Source of the DNA: Rhodocyclaceae bacterium
GTDB taxonomy: Bacteria > Pseudomonadota > Gammaproteobacteria > Burkholderiales > Rhodocyclaceae
Reading direction: 5' to 3'
Length of the DNA stretch: 45,319 nucleotides
Assembly (NCBI GenBank): GCA_030824115.1
Contig: JAVBYI010000021.1
Location: 1 to 45,319, forward strand
Shown: one piece after another, positions 1-8,462 of the stretch
Position numbering within the stretch: position 1 is the first letter of the stretch
Layout: every line of letters starts with the position of its first letter
Notes under the pieces: generated by a model
Told to the model about the DNA's origin: nothing
Seen by the model: only the letters and a program-made list of their open reading frames with translations
Databases searched by the model: none
Position numbers and translations under genes: made by a program

Positions 1-1
1 G

Positions 2-406
2 GGGTACCTGGATATCTGCACGGCGGCCAATTTTGGAAAAAAAACGGCCGGCGCCGAAAAAAACGCGCCGGCCAGAGATCCGCGCCTCGACGATCTGCAG
101 CGCATGGGGCTGCCGCGCGTCTGGATGCTGGTTGCCGAAGCGATTGGCGCCGACGCATTTCTGGCGACATGGCGAATTCTCGATTCGGATCCGTCCAGCT
201 GGCACAACGAAACCATCCTGCGCGTGCGCCTGCGGCCGTACCGCTCCTATCTCCGGTACCAGCGCAACCGCTTTATCGAGGCGCTGGTGTCTCAAGGGCT
301 GAAGCCGGACGAGATCAAGCGGCGCCTGCGCATGCAGTTGGGTGAAGATGTCAGTGATCGTCACATATTGCGCCTGGCCAAGGCAGATAGACTCGCGCGA
401 GCATGA
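2..406 (+). CDS. Mor-like small DNA-binding protein, 5' end outside window
   Basis: The frame is open from the window edge to the stop at 404-406, so the gene probably begins upstream. An internal ATG at 104 has no visible ribosome binding site. The C-terminal 100 residues contain an AEAIGADAFLATWRIL segment, then an Arg/Tyr-rich stretch, then a helix-turn-helix-like end (GLKPDEIKRRL followed by VSDRHILRL). This layout resembles the Mor/C activator family of Mu-like phages; that match is from memory of the family pattern and is not certain. The stop overlaps the ATG of the recombinase by 4 nt (ATGA), so the two are probably translated together. A role as regulator or directionality factor of the integrated element is inference. 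Confidence 0.55.
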   Translation, partial: GYLDICTAANFGKKTAGAEKNAPARDPRLDDLQRMGLPRVWMLVAEAIGADAFLATWRILDSDPSSWHNETILRVRLRPYRSYLRYQRNRFIEALVSQGLKPDEIKRRLRMQLGEDVSDRHILRLAKADRLARA

Positions 407-1983
407 GCAAAAACCAAACGGCGATCATCTACGCCCGCGTCTCGACGGCAAGACAGGCCGATGACGGTCTGCCAATCGACAGCCAGATCGAGCAGGCGCA
501 GTCAAAAGCCGACCAGCTCGGGGTAAAGGTGTTGCGGATTTTTCGGGACGACGGAATTTCCGGCAGAACATCGCGCCGCCCGGCTTTTCAGGATGCCATT
601 GCCTTCTGTGCCGCAATGGATGTGGAGTACTTCATCGTATGGAACACCAGCCGCTTCGCCAGAAACAAGATCGATGCCGCCAGCTACAAGGCCCTGCTGC
701 GCCAGGGCGGGACGAAGGTCGTCTATGTAACGTCGGACCTCAATTCAGAGACCGACGAGGGGTGGTTCTCGGAGTCCATCTTCGAGATCGTCGACGAGCA
801 CTACAGCCGCGTGATCGCCCGCGACACCAGGCGCAGCATGCTGAAAAACGCCCGGGATGGGTACTTCAATGGAGGCAATCTGCCATTCGGCTACATCTCG
901 GTACCGGACGGGAAACGGAAGCGCCTGGAGCCGTACCACGCCGAGGTCCAGCTGGTGCGCGATATGTTCCAAATGTACCTGCGCGGACACGGCACAAAAG
1001 AGATCGCCATGGCGCTCAATGCCGAGGAACGCCTGAAGAGGGGCACGAGGTGGAACAAGGGATCCGTGGCCGCCATCCTGAAGAACCCGGTTTACTCGGG
1101 TTACATCGTGTTCAACCGGCGCGACAACCGGGCGCAGCAGGCCCGGCCAGAAGAGGATTGGATCGTGACGCAAAGCCATGAGGCAATCGTCAGCAAGGAG
1201 GATTTCATGCAAGTACAGGACATCATGAGCAAGCGGGCCCCGCGCGAAAACGGCGGGTCGCCCCATAGCGGCTTCATCTTCACCGGCATACTGCGCTGCG
1301 GCAAGTGCGGATCCGCCATGCAAACCGAAAGCGCCACCGGCCGGTCGGCAACCTACCGCTACTACAACTGTCGCAGCGCGTTGAAAGGCAGCGGCTGCCA
1401 GAACAGGCGCATCCCGGCGCAAGAATTTGACGACTGGATGATCACCTGCCTGCTCGACAAAGTACTCACCAGGCAGCGGATATCAGAAATGGTGCGCGAG
1501 ATCTACGAACTGCGCGGCGAATGGCACCGCGATCGCACCATCAGGCGCGACGCCATCGTTGCCGACCTGCGCCAGACCGAAGCGAAGCGGGCAAAACTGT
1601 TCGAAATCCTCGAACTTCACGGGAAAGATGCACCGAACCTGGGAGACCTAACCCGCAGACTCCGGCAGCACAAAGACCGGATCGAGGATCTGGAGGCCAG
1701 CCTGCTGGCCCTGGAGGATGAAGAAGACCCCGTCTTCGACATCAGCGAAGACGATATCGATCAGGCAGCGGCGGTAATGCGGGAAATCATCACCACCACC
1801 ACAGACGCGGTGAAGCTGCGCACGTTCTTTAGCGGCTTTGTGGATCGGATCGTTCTTGAGGGAAGTCTCGCCAGGGTTGAGTACAACCCCGAGAAAATCT
1901 TGAAACCATGCCCCAAAGGGGCGGTTCATAGTGAGACTAGATGGCTCCCCGACCTGGGCTCGAACCAGGGACCTACGGATTAA
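403..1983 (+). CDS. Large serine recombinase (integrase), stop codon inside tRNA-Asn
   Basis: Site-specific DNA recombinase of 526 residues. The N-terminal resolvase domain (about 1-145) has the catalytic serine in YARVSTARQ (S14). A Recombinase domain follows (about 160-280), then a zinc ribbon with C299, C302, C323 and C332, then a coiled-coil region (about 375-440). This is the order seen in large serine integrases of phages and integrative elements. The last 14 residues are read from the antisense strand of the tRNA-Asn gene, and the TAA at 1981-1983 lies within it. The natural protein core probably ends near residue 505. The gene sits directly at the 3' end of the tRNA, as integrases at their own attachment site do. 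Use of a tRNA site is more typical of tyrosine integrases. Confidence 0.93.
   Translation: MSKNQTAIIYARVSTARQADDGLPIDSQIEQAQSKADQLGVKVLRIFRDDGISGRTSRRPAFQDAIAFCAAMDVEYFIVWNTSRFARNKIDAASYKALLRQGGTKVVYVTSDLNSETDEGWFSESIFEIVDEHYSRVIARDTRRSMLKNARDGYFNGGNLPFGYISVPDGKRKRLEPYHAEVQLVRDMFQMYLRGHGTKEIAMALNAEERLKRGTRWNKGSVAAILKNPVYSGYIVFNRRDNRAQQARPEEDWIVTQSHEAIVSKEDFMQVQDIMSKRAPRENGGSPHSGFIFTGILRCGKCGSAMQTESATGRSATYRYYNCRSALKGSGCQNRRIPAQEFDDWMITCLLDKVLTRQRISEMVREIYELRGEWHRDRTIRRDAIVADLRQTEAKRAKLFEILELHGKDAPNLGDLTRRLRQHKDRIEDLEASLLALEDEEDPVFDISEDDIDQAAAVMREIITTTTDAVKLRTFFSGFVDRIVLEGSLARVEYNPEKILKPCPKGAVHSETRWLPDLGSNQGPTD
1910..1922 (-). terminator. Weak hairpin downstream of tRNA-Asn
   Basis: A 5-bp stem GCCCC/GGGGC with a 3-nt loop lies 19 nt past the tRNA 3' end, inside the recombinase coding region. 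On the tRNA strand it is followed by only scattered T residues, so it would be a poor intrinsic terminator. Confidence 0.25.
1942..1983. other. Putative attachment-site region of the integrated element
   Basis: The 3' half of tRNA-Asn is shared with the end of the serine recombinase gene. Elements that insert in tRNA genes restore the 3' part of the tRNA at the junction, so the element would lie to the left of 1942 and continue outside the window. The partner direct repeat cannot be seen here. The exact crossover is unknown, so the limits given are the overlap only. Confidence 0.5.
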
Positions 1984-2017
1984 CAGTCCGGCGCTCTACC
2001 GACTGAGCTATCGAGGA
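1942..2017 (-). tRNA. tRNA-Asn (GTT), CCA encoded
   Basis: On the minus strand the 76-nt sequence starts TCCTCGATAGCTCAG and ends in a genomic CCA. It carries a D loop with GTCGGTA, anticodon loop CTGTTAA (GTT) and T-loop GGTTCGAGCCC. The seven-base-pair acceptor stem TCCTCGA/TCGGGGA pairs fully with one G-U. The gene appears intact, although its 3' half is also the end of the recombinase frame on the other strand. Confidence 0.96.
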
Positions 2018-2029
2018 ATGAAGGCGCGG

Positions 2030-2058
2030 ATGATAGGGACTTTCCCGCTTCCCGTCAA
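2030..2058 (-). promoter_or_regulatory. Sigma-70 promoter of tRNA-Asn
   Basis: On the minus strand a TTGACG -35 box (2053-2058) and a TATCAT -10 box (2030-2035) are separated by 17 nt. A GC-rich discriminator (CCGCGCC) follows, which is typical of stringently controlled stable-RNA promoters. The tRNA 5' end lies 12 nt downstream of the -10 box. Confidence 0.75.
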
Positions 2059-2270
2059 CTCTTTGGCAGCCTTTTACCAAAATTCCCGATCAACACAGGA
2101 CTTCCCGCTCACTTCCCCGAGACGTCAAATGCATTGCTGCATTGCAATATGCGATAATTTGAATGAAGAAAAACTGTATCCCCAGATTTCATGCGGCACT
2201 GATTCAACCTTTGGGTCATTTCTCCGTTACTTGTCTTAGAACGATATTGCACTGCACGAAGGAACTGATC

Positions 2271-2483
2271 ATGAACATGAACAAAGTAGGCAAATTTGAA
2301 GGACTCCGAATCGTCAATGAGTTCGACAAGGCGTTGATCGAGTTGTATGGGATCAACATGACGGATGCGCGCATTACCCGGTATGAAGTCCTGTCGTCCG
2401 TGGACGAAACAGGTTGCCCGCGCAAGTCAGCGCAGAATTTCGGCCTTAGCAAGGGCATCCCGCCCCTTGGACAAGCTGCCTGA
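2271..2483 (+). CDS. Small hypothetical protein
   Basis: A 70-residue protein that I do not recognise. The ATG at 2271 follows a GAAGGA ribosome binding site with about 8 nt spacing, which I prefer to the upstream in-frame ATG at 2163. The middle (NEFDKALIELYGINMTDARI) looks like a folded helical segment with normal composition. The C-terminal part is Gly/Pro-rich and could be a frame-shifted end. It stands alone, 253 nt past the tRNA and just before a copy of the interspersed repeat. Confidence 0.45.
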   Translation: MNMNKVGKFEGLRIVNEFDKALIELYGINMTDARITRYEVLSSVDETGCPRKSAQNFGLSKGIPPLGQAA

Positions 2484-2518
2484 GCATACGATCCAATATG
2501 CGCGCCCGGCGCGGCAAT

Positions 2519-2543
2519 GCCGCCTTGCCAACGCCGACTTTTA
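2519..2543 (+). repeat. Interspersed 25-bp repeat, copy 1 (intergenic)
   Basis: Matches the consensus GCCGTCYYG + CCAGCGCCGACTTTT with two differences (GCCGCC at the start, CCAACG in the middle). It is preceded by CAAT, as copies 2 and 6 also are. It lies between two small convergent genes. Confidence 0.85.
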
Positions 2544-2550
2544 CAGCTGC

Positions 2551-2895
2551 CTAGAAGAGGCTGGCGACGACGAAACGATCACGGGCAGCTAGGCGGGCCA
2601 AGCCCTTTTGGGCTTCGAGCGACGCGCCCCACTTCATGATGTGCGAGAGGAAAGTCGTCAAGGCCAGCGACAGGCCATAGCCGGTTTCGCGCCATTCATC
2701 CCTGAATTCAGAGAAACTGACCGTCCGGGCCGAAAGCTTGCCGCTCTTCATGGGCACCAAGGTCACCTTGTGACCATCGTTACGAATGACAATTGCGGTA
2801 CTGCGTTGAATGTTGGTAACAACCACGGCATATCCCCCATAGGGTTTGCGGATATGCCGGGTTACGGCAGAAATGACAAAAGCTTGAGGTAACAA
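2551..2895 (-). CDS. Hypothetical protein
   Basis: Protein of up to 114 residues with no domain I recognise. Residues 24-56 have alternating hydrophobic positions (VVVTNIQRSTAIVI, then KVTLVPMKSG) that suggest beta strands. The C-terminal half is helical. The start is uncertain. The longest form uses a TTG at 2895 that abuts a GGGGG run with no spacing. A GTG at 2826 has a well-placed GGGGGA six bases upstream and would give about 91 residues. It lies 9 nt past the stop of the next minus-strand small gene, so the two may be cotranscribed. Confidence 0.55.
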   Translation of the reverse strand: MLPQAFVISAVTRHIRKPYGGYAVVVTNIQRSTAIVIRNDGHKVTLVPMKSGKLSARTVSFSEFRDEWRETGYGLSLALTTFLSHIMKWGASLEAQKGLARLAARDRFVVASLF

Positions 2896-2904
2896 CCCCC
2901 TGAT

Positions 2905-3123
2905 TCAGTGCATCCCGGCAGCGATTGAGAGCATCTTCTCGGCGCGCACGCGGCGAGCTTCATCCGGCGTCAGCCCCACCAGCGATTCGGGCGGTAGGGG
3001 CACATCCCAATGCTGCTGGAAGAGATCCACATCTTCTCCCGTATCCAAGTGGGCACGGTAGATCTTTTCCTGATAGGTAGGCGCATTTGGAAGCGCAACC
3101 AGCTCGACCGACTGGATGATCAT
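2905..3123 (-). CDS. Small hypothetical protein
   Basis: A 72-residue acidic soluble protein of unknown function. The ATG at 3123 is preceded by GAGGTG with 5 nt spacing; the upstream extension of the frame reads low-complexity sequence and is not supported. There are no membrane segments or cysteine motifs. The C-terminal LTPDEARRVRAEKMLS is predicted helical. It is followed closely by another minus-strand small gene. Confidence 0.55.
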   Translation of the reverse strand: MIIQSVELVALPNAPTYQEKIYRAHLDTGEDVDLFQQHWDVPLPPESLVGLTPDEARRVRAEKMLSIAAGMH

Positions 3124-3250
3124 GAAACACCTCGACACATGGGTTGAACAATGGTCGCTATCCTGCGCCTCAGGAAGGTCCGACTCAAGCGAAAGGAGGG
3201 AGGTAAAACCCCTGCTACTTGATGATCCCAATCCGCTAATCCGCTTGCCA

Positions 3251-3286
3251 AAGAAAAAGGGCACCTGCCAGTGGCAGGTGCCCTTT
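3251..3286 (-). terminator. Rho-independent terminator of acs
   Basis: A perfect stem of 14 bp (AAAGGGCACCTGCC paired with its complement, 3-nt loop) is followed on the minus strand by TTTTTCTTT. It starts 30 nt after the acs stop codon. Confidence 0.9.
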
Positions 3287-3315
3287 CGTTACCCTCCTCC
3301 GGTTCTTGTTCTGGA

Positions 3316-5298
3316 TTAGATGCCCTGTTTGAGCTGATCCAGAATCCCGGGATTTTCGAGCGTCGATACGTCTTGCGTCACTTCCTCGCCTTTGGCGAGG
3401 GAGCGCAGCAGGCGACGCATGATCTTGCCCGAACGCGTCTTCGGCAGGTTCTCGCCGAAACGAATGTCCTTGGGCTTGGCGATCGGACCGATTTCCTTAC
3501 CGACCCAGTTGCGCAGCTCATTGGCGAGCTTCTTGGCATCTTCGCCCGACGGACGCGAACCCTTCAGCACCACGAAGGCGCAGATGGCTTCGCCGGTCAG
3601 GTCGTCCGGACGACCCACCACGGCTGCTTCGGCCACCAGCGGGTTGGAAACCAGCGCGGATTCGATTTCCATCGTCCCCATGCGGTGGCCGGAAACGTTC
3701 AGCACGTCGTCGATACGGCCCATGATGGTGAAGTAGCCGGTTTTGGCATCGCGCACCGCGCCGTCGCCAGCGAGGTAGAGTTTGCCGCTGAAATCGGGCG
3801 GGTAATAGGACTTGGTGAAACGATCGGGATCACCCCAGATGGTACGAATCATCGACGGCCAAGGCTTCTTGACAACGAGGAAGCCACCGTTGCCCCACGG
3901 CACATCGGCACCTGTCTCATCGACGATAGCGGCCATGATGCCCGGGAAGGGCAGCGTGCAGGAACCCGGCACCAGCGGCGTCGCACCTGGCAGCGGGGTG
4001 ATCATGTGACCACCGGTTTCTGTTTGCCAGAAGGTATCGACGATCGGGCAGCGGCTCCCCCCCACATTGTTGTAGTACCACATCCATGCCTCGGGGTTGA
4101 TCGGCTCACCGACCGAACCGAGGATACGCAGCGACTTGAGGTCGTAGTTCCGCGGATGGGTGGTCGGTGTACCTTCCGACGCCTTGATTAGCGAACGAAT
4201 CGCCGTCGGCGCAGTGTAGAACACGGAAACCTTGTGATCCTGGATCATCTTCCAGAAACGGCCGGCATCCGGATAGGTCGGTACGGACTCGAAAACGATT
4301 TCGGTAGCGCCGCAGGCAAGCGGGCCATAGGTGATGTAGGTATGGCCGGTGACCCAGCCGATATCGGCGGTACACCAGAACACGTCATCCTTCTTGATGT
4401 CAAAGGTCCAGCGCATCGTCAGGACAGCGTGCAACAGATAACCGCCTGAGGAGTGTTGGACACCCTTCGGCTTACCGGTCGAACCGGAGGTGTAGAGGAG
4501 GAACAGCGGATGCTCGGCATCCACCCACTCGGGCTCACAGGTATCGGGCTGGCTGGCAGAAACTTCGTGGTACCAGAAGTCACGGCCAGCAACCATGTTG
4601 CAGGCGCCACCGGTGCGCTTGATCACGAACACGTTCTTGACTTGATGGCCCTGGGCCATGGTCAGTGCCTCATCCACTGCAGGCTTAAGCGGAATGGACT
4701 TGCCGCCACGGCATTGCTCGTCCATGGTGATGACGGCAACCGCGCCGGCATCCAGGATGCGCTCTTCGAGCGATTTGGCCGAGAAGCCGCCAAACACGAC
4801 GGAATGAATCGCACCGATACGGGCACAGGCCTGCATTGCGACGATGCCTTCGACCGACATGGCGACGTAAATCAGAACGCGGTCGCCCTTCTTGACGCCA
4901 GAAGCGCGCATGGCGTTGGCAAACTTGTTGACGCGGGTCAGCAGATCCTTGTACGTCACCTTGGTAACGGAACCGTCATCGGCTTCGAAAATCAGCGCAA
5001 CCTTGTCACCCAGACCGGCTTCGACGTTCTTGTCGAGGCAGTTGTAGGAAACGTTCAGCTTGCCATCGGCAAACCACTTGAAGAAGGGGGCATTCGACTC
5101 ATCAAGCACCTGGGTGAAGGGCTGCTTCCAGACCAGATGTTCTTTGGCCAGACGGCCCCAGTAGCCGGTGTAATCCTGCTCGGCTTCCTTGCACAGAGCC
5201 TCGTAGGCGGCCATGCCGGAAATCGTGGCCCGTTTGACAGTCTCTTCAGAGGGCGGAAAGATACGGCTTTCCGTCATAACTGATTCGATGGCGCTCAT
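3316..5298 (-). CDS. acs: Acetyl-CoA synthetase (AMP-forming)
   Basis: Activates acetate to acetyl-CoA through acetyl-AMP in the cytoplasm. The 660-residue product has the full adenylate-forming enzyme set: [12 protein letters not shown] at 269-280, [10 protein letters not shown] at 421-430, the hinge region [20 protein letters not shown] near 527-546, and [11 protein letters not shown] with the catalytic, acetylatable K625. Length matches typical bacterial Acs. I chose the ATG at 5298 because GAGGAGAAA lies about 8 nt upstream; the frame extends 15 codons further but without support. It is a single gene with its own strong terminator. Together with the CoA-transferase at 21172 it points to acetate use. 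Confidence 0.97.
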   Translation of the reverse strand: MSAIESVMTESRIFPPSEETVKRATISGMAAYEALCKEAEQDYTGYWGRLAKEHLVWKQPFTQVLDESNAPFFKWFADGKLNVSYNCLDKNVEAGLGDKVALIFEADDGSVTKVTYKDLLTRVNKFANAMRASGVKKGDRVLIYVAMSVEGIVAMQACARIGAIHSVVFGGFSAKSLEERILDAGAVAVITMDEQCRGGKSIPLKPAVDEALTMAQGHQVKNVFVIKRTGGACNMVAGRDFWYHEVSASQPDTCEPEWVDAEHPLFLLYTSGSTGKPKGVQHSSGGYLLHAVLTMRWTFDIKKDDVFWCTADIGWVTGHTYITYGPLACGATEIVFESVPTYPDAGRFWKMIQDHKVSVFYTAPTAIRSLIKASEGTPTTHPRNYDLKSLRILGSVGEPINPEAWMWYYNNVGGSRCPIVDTFWQTETGGHMITPLPGATPLVPGSCTLPFPGIMAAIVDETGADVPWGNGGFLVVKKPWPSMIRTIWGDPDRFTKSYYPPDFSGKLYLAGDGAVRDAKTGYFTIMGRIDDVLNVSGHRMGTMEIESALVSNPLVAEAAVVGRPDDLTGEAICAFVVLKGSRPSGEDAKKLANELRNWVGKEIGPIAKPKDIRFGENLPKTRSGKIMRRLLRSLAKGEEVTQDVSTLENPGILDQLKQGI

Positions 5299-5501
5299 TG
5301 GGATTTTCTCCTCTCGCAATGACATGGTGAAACCAGAAACCAACCAAATTGCAGTTGGCAGTTTTTATGGATTTGCAGCTTGCCGGCCTGCCGAAACATG
5401 CACTGACCGGTCTTTTTTGAGCTTTGGAGTCTAGCCGATTATTAGAGCCAGCGGAGCTTACGTGCCACTTACGCAGGACGGATTCATACCGTTTCACGAG
5501 T

Positions 5502-5530
5502 CTGAGGATAGGCAGTCAGCCGTGTAGAAT
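5502..5530 (+). promoter_or_regulatory. Possible promoter for yqhA-like gene
   Basis: TAGAAT at 5525-5530 is a good -10 box. The -35 candidate CTGAGG, 17 nt upstream, matches the consensus poorly. The rest of the acs/yqhA divergent region (5299-5564) shows no other clear element. Confidence 0.3.
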
Positions 5531-5564
5531 TTTGCTTTTCCTTCAATCCCGTACCAGCAAACCC

Positions 5565-6098
5565 ATGTCCATCCAAAAAACCGTCAAGGCCCTTGAATAT
5601 TTCATCTTCTGGAGCCGCTGGCTGCAAGCCCCGCTGTACCTTGGACTGATCGCCGCGCAGGGAGTCTATGTCTACCAGTTCATGCATGAACTGGTGCATT
5701 TGGTCAGCAAGGCCGGCAGCCTCAGCGAGAACGAAGTCATGCTGATCGTGCTGGGCCTGATCGACGTGGTGATGATCGCCAACCTGCTGATCATGGTCAT
5801 CATCGGCGGCTACGAAACCTTCGTTTCCCGGCTTGATCTCGAGGACCATCCCGACCAGCCCGAATGGCTTTCCCACGTCAACGCCGGCGTCCTCAAGGTC
5901 AAACTGGCGGTGGCGCTGATCAGCATTTCGTCAATCCACCTGCTGCGCACCTTCATCAATGCCGGACAGGTCGAGGATCGCGTCGTGATCGCCCAGATTG
6001 CCATTCATGCATCTTTTCTGATATCGGCCATCGCCATCGCCTGGACTGACAAGATCATGATGCAGACGCTGTGCATCGGCCACAACGAAAAACACTGA
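5565..6098 (+). CDS. yqhA: YqhA/UPF0114 family inner-membrane protein
   Basis: A 177-residue membrane protein of the TIGR00645 (YqhA) family, whose function is unknown. It has three to four hydrophobic segments: around 20-38, 58-82 (IVLGLIDVVMIANLLIMVII), 108-125 and 140-160. The family signature regions EYFIFWSRWLQAPLYLGL and GGYETFVSRL are present. The ATG at 5565 fits the family N-terminus (MSIQKTVKALEYFIF); the frame is open further upstream but that part looks non-coding. The fumarase gene follows after 27 nt, so they probably share a transcript. Confidence 0.88.
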   Translation: MSIQKTVKALEYFIFWSRWLQAPLYLGLIAAQGVYVYQFMHELVHLVSKAGSLSENEVMLIVLGLIDVVMIANLLIMVIIGGYETFVSRLDLEDHPDQPEWLSHVNAGVLKVKLAVALISISSIHLLRTFINAGQVEDRVVIAQIAIHASFLISAIAIAWTDKIMMQTLCIGHNEKH

Positions 6099-6125
6099 CA
6101 AAACAACAACCAGAGGGAACCCACC

Positions 6126-7649
6126 ATGTCCACGCCCATCAAGCAGGATGACTTCATCCAGTCCATCGCCGACGCCTTCCAGTTCATCAGCTATTACCAC
6201 CCGCTCGACTACATCCAGGCCCTAGGCCGCGCTTACGAGCGGGAGAAGAGCCCGGCGGCCAAGGATGCCATCGCCCAGATCCTGACCAACAGCCGCATGT
6301 GCGCCGAAGGCAAGCGCCCGATCTGCCAGGACACCGGCATCGCCGTAGTCTTCCTCAAGATCGGCATGAACGCGAAATGGGATGCGAAGATGGGCATCCA
6401 GGAAATGGTCAATGAAGGCGTGCGCCGCGCCTACAACCACCCGGACAACAAACTGCGCGCCTCGGTGCTGCTCGACCCGGCCGGCAAGCGCACCAACAGC
6501 AAGGACAACACCCCGGCGGTGATCCATTACGAGATGGTCGAAGGCAACCACGTTGAAGTCATTTGTGCGGCCAAGGGCGGCGGTTCGGAAAACAAATCGA
6601 AGTTCTATGCGCTGAATCCCTCCGACTCCATCGTCGACTGGGTGCTGAAGACCGTGCCGACCATGGGCGCCGGCTGGTGTCCGCCGGGCATCCTCGGCAT
6701 CGGCATCGGCGGCACGCCGGAGAAGGCCATGCTGCTGGCCAAGGAGTCGCTGATGGCGCCGGTGGATATCGACGAGCTGATCGCGCGCGGCCCCAGCAAT
6801 CGCGTTGAAGAACTGCGCCTCGAACTCTACGAGAAGGTCAACGCACTCGGCATCGGCGCCCAGGGCCTCGGCGGCCTCACCACCGTGCTCGACGTCAAGA
6901 TCATGGATTACCCGACCCATGCCGCCAGCCTGCCGGTGGCGATGATCCCCAACTGCGCGGCCACCCGTCATGCGCATTTCCACCTTGATGGCAGCGGCCC
7001 GGCCAAGCTGGAACCGCCGTCGCTGTCCGACTGGCCGAAAGTGGCCTGGGCACCGAATACCGAAACGTCAACCTGCGTCAATCTGGATACGCTCACTCCC
7101 GCCGAAGTCGCCGCCTGGAAGCCGGGCCAGACCCTGCTGCTCAACGGCAAGATGCTGACCGGCCGCGATGCCGCGCACAAGCGCATCCAGGACATGTTGG
7201 CCAAGGGCGAAAAGCTGCCGGTGGATTTCACCAACCGCGTCATCTACTACGTCGGTCCGGTCGACCCGGTGCGCGACGAGGCGGTTGGCCCCGCCGGCCC
7301 CACTACCGCCACCCGCATGGACAAGTTCACCGAGATGATGCTGGCCCAGACCGGCCTGATCTCCATGGTCGGCAAGGCCGAACGCGGCCCAGCCGCGATC
7401 GAGGCAATCAAGAAGCACAAGTCGGCCTACCTGATGGCCGTCGGCGGCGCCGCCTACCTGGTGGCAAAGGCGATCCAGACCGCCAAGGTGGTGGGCTTCG
7501 CCGATCTTGGCATGGAAGCCATCTACGAGTTCGACGTCAAGGACATGCCGGTCACCGTGGCCGTCGATTCCTGCGGCACTTCGGTGCACGAGACTGGCCC
7601 GAAGGAATGGCAAGCCATCATTGGCAAGATTCCAGTGGTCAAACATTAA
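6126..7649 (+). CDS. fumA: Class I fumarate hydratase (iron-sulfur)
   Basis: Interconverts fumarate and malate in the TCA cycle. The 507-residue protein has the fused alpha and beta domains of FumA/FumB-type oxygen-sensitive fumarases. Likely [4Fe-4S] ligands are C67 (RPICQDTG), C185 (GAGWCPPG) and C277 (IPNCAATRH); their spacing matches that in E. coli FumA. The beta domain keeps GPTTATRMD and the near-C-terminal DSCGTSVHETGP. AGAGGGA upstream of the ATG serves as ribosome binding site. The yqhA-like gene is upstream; murI follows after a repeat copy. The gene symbol could equally be fumB. Confidence 0.95.
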   Translation: MSTPIKQDDFIQSIADAFQFISYYHPLDYIQALGRAYEREKSPAAKDAIAQILTNSRMCAEGKRPICQDTGIAVVFLKIGMNAKWDAKMGIQEMVNEGVRRAYNHPDNKLRASVLLDPAGKRTNSKDNTPAVIHYEMVEGNHVEVICAAKGGGSENKSKFYALNPSDSIVDWVLKTVPTMGAGWCPPGILGIGIGGTPEKAMLLAKESLMAPVDIDELIARGPSNRVEELRLELYEKVNALGIGAQGLGGLTTVLDVKIMDYPTHAASLPVAMIPNCAATRHAHFHLDGSGPAKLEPPSLSDWPKVAWAPNTETSTCVNLDTLTPAEVAAWKPGQTLLLNGKMLTGRDAAHKRIQDMLAKGEKLPVDFTNRVIYYVGPVDPVRDEAVGPAGPTTATRMDKFTEMMLAQTGLISMVGKAERGPAAIEAIKKHKSAYLMAVGGAAYLVAKAIQTAKVVGFADLGMEAIYEFDVKDMPVTVAVDSCGTSVHETGPKEWQAIIGKIPVVKH

Positions 7650-7655
7650 TCCAAT

Positions 7656-7680
7656 GCCGTCCTGCCAGCGCCGACTTTTC
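7656..7680 (+). repeat. Interspersed 25-bp repeat, copy 2 (at murI translation start)
   Basis: Full match to the consensus. It occupies positions -27 to -3 relative to the murI GTG start and so takes the place of a normal Shine-Dalgarno sequence. The sequence CCAAT just upstream is mirrored by ATTGG inside the first murI codons. Confidence 0.92.
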
Positions 7681-7682
7681 CA

Positions 7683-8462
7683 GTGATTGGAGTTTTTGAC
7701 TCCGGCCTGGGCGGTTTGTCAGTCCTAGCCGCCATCGCCCGCGAGTTACCGCGGGCGAACCTGATTTATCTGGCCGACACCGCCCATGTTCCCTACGGTG
7801 ACAAGCCGGATAACTTCATCACCGAACGTGTACTCGCCATCGGCCAGCATCTCGCTGATCAGGGCTGCAAACTGATTGTCGTCGCCTGCAACACCGCTAC
7901 CACCACAGCCATTCAGGCACTGAGAGAGCACCTACCGCACATTCAGATCGTCGGCGTCGAACCCGGCGTCAAACCAGCGGCACAGGGTTCCCTCAAGCGC
8001 CACATCGCCGTACTGGCCACTGAAACCACGGCCCGCAGTAAACGCCTCGCACATCTGATTGAAGCCCACGCACCCCAAGTCAAGGTTGAACTCGTCCCCT
8101 GCCCCGGCTGGGCCACACGCGTCGAGACCCTGCAGCCGGATACCCTTGACTTTCGAGCGGAGGTCGAACAAAAGATCCGACCCCTGCTGGCAGCCGGTGT
8201 CGACCGCATCGTCCTCGGCTGTACGCATTACGCCTTCCTGATCCCGATCATTGAGCCGATTCTGGAGGGACGTGCGCAACTCGTCAATGTTGCCGATGCT
8301 GTGGCGCGGCAGGTATTACGCTTGCGTGGCGACAGCTATGCCGACGGAAAAATCAGCCTGCAGGCCACCGCGCATCCAGAACGCCTGTCTGCCGCCCTGC
8401 CCGCCCTGGGACTCAACAAAGTAGCCCGCCGCGTGGCATCGGTTACCGAGGTCAGCGTGTAA
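7683..8462 (+). CDS. murI: Glutamate racemase
   Basis: Converts L- to D-glutamate for peptidoglycan. The 259-residue protein has the family start MIGVFDSGLGGLSV, the two catalytic cysteines C69 (VVACNTATT) and C180 (VLGCTHYAF), and DTAHVPYGDK near residue 32. The start is GTG; no other start is possible between it and the fumarase stop except CTG at 7662. No Shine-Dalgarno is visible because the repeat fills the leader. Its 3' end overlaps the end of the EamA gene on the opposite strand by 11 nt. Expression may depend on readthrough from the fumarase transcript. Confidence 0.95.
   Translation: MIGVFDSGLGGLSVLAAIARELPRANLIYLADTAHVPYGDKPDNFITERVLAIGQHLADQGCKLIVVACNTATTTAIQALREHLPHIQIVGVEPGVKPAAQGSLKRHIAVLATETTARSKRLAHLIEAHAPQVKVELVPCPGWATRVETLQPDTLDFRAEVEQKIRPLLAAGVDRIVLGCTHYAFLIPIIEPILEGRAQLVNVADAVARQVLRLRGDSYADGKISLQATAHPERLSAALPALGLNKVARRVASVTEVSV

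Noticed and set aside
1942..1983. The LPDLGSNQGPTD peptide as a functional part of the recombinase
   Set aside because: It is the standard antisense translation of a tRNA T-arm and anticodon arm, so it is best read as overlap with the tRNA gene and not as a conserved protein motif.
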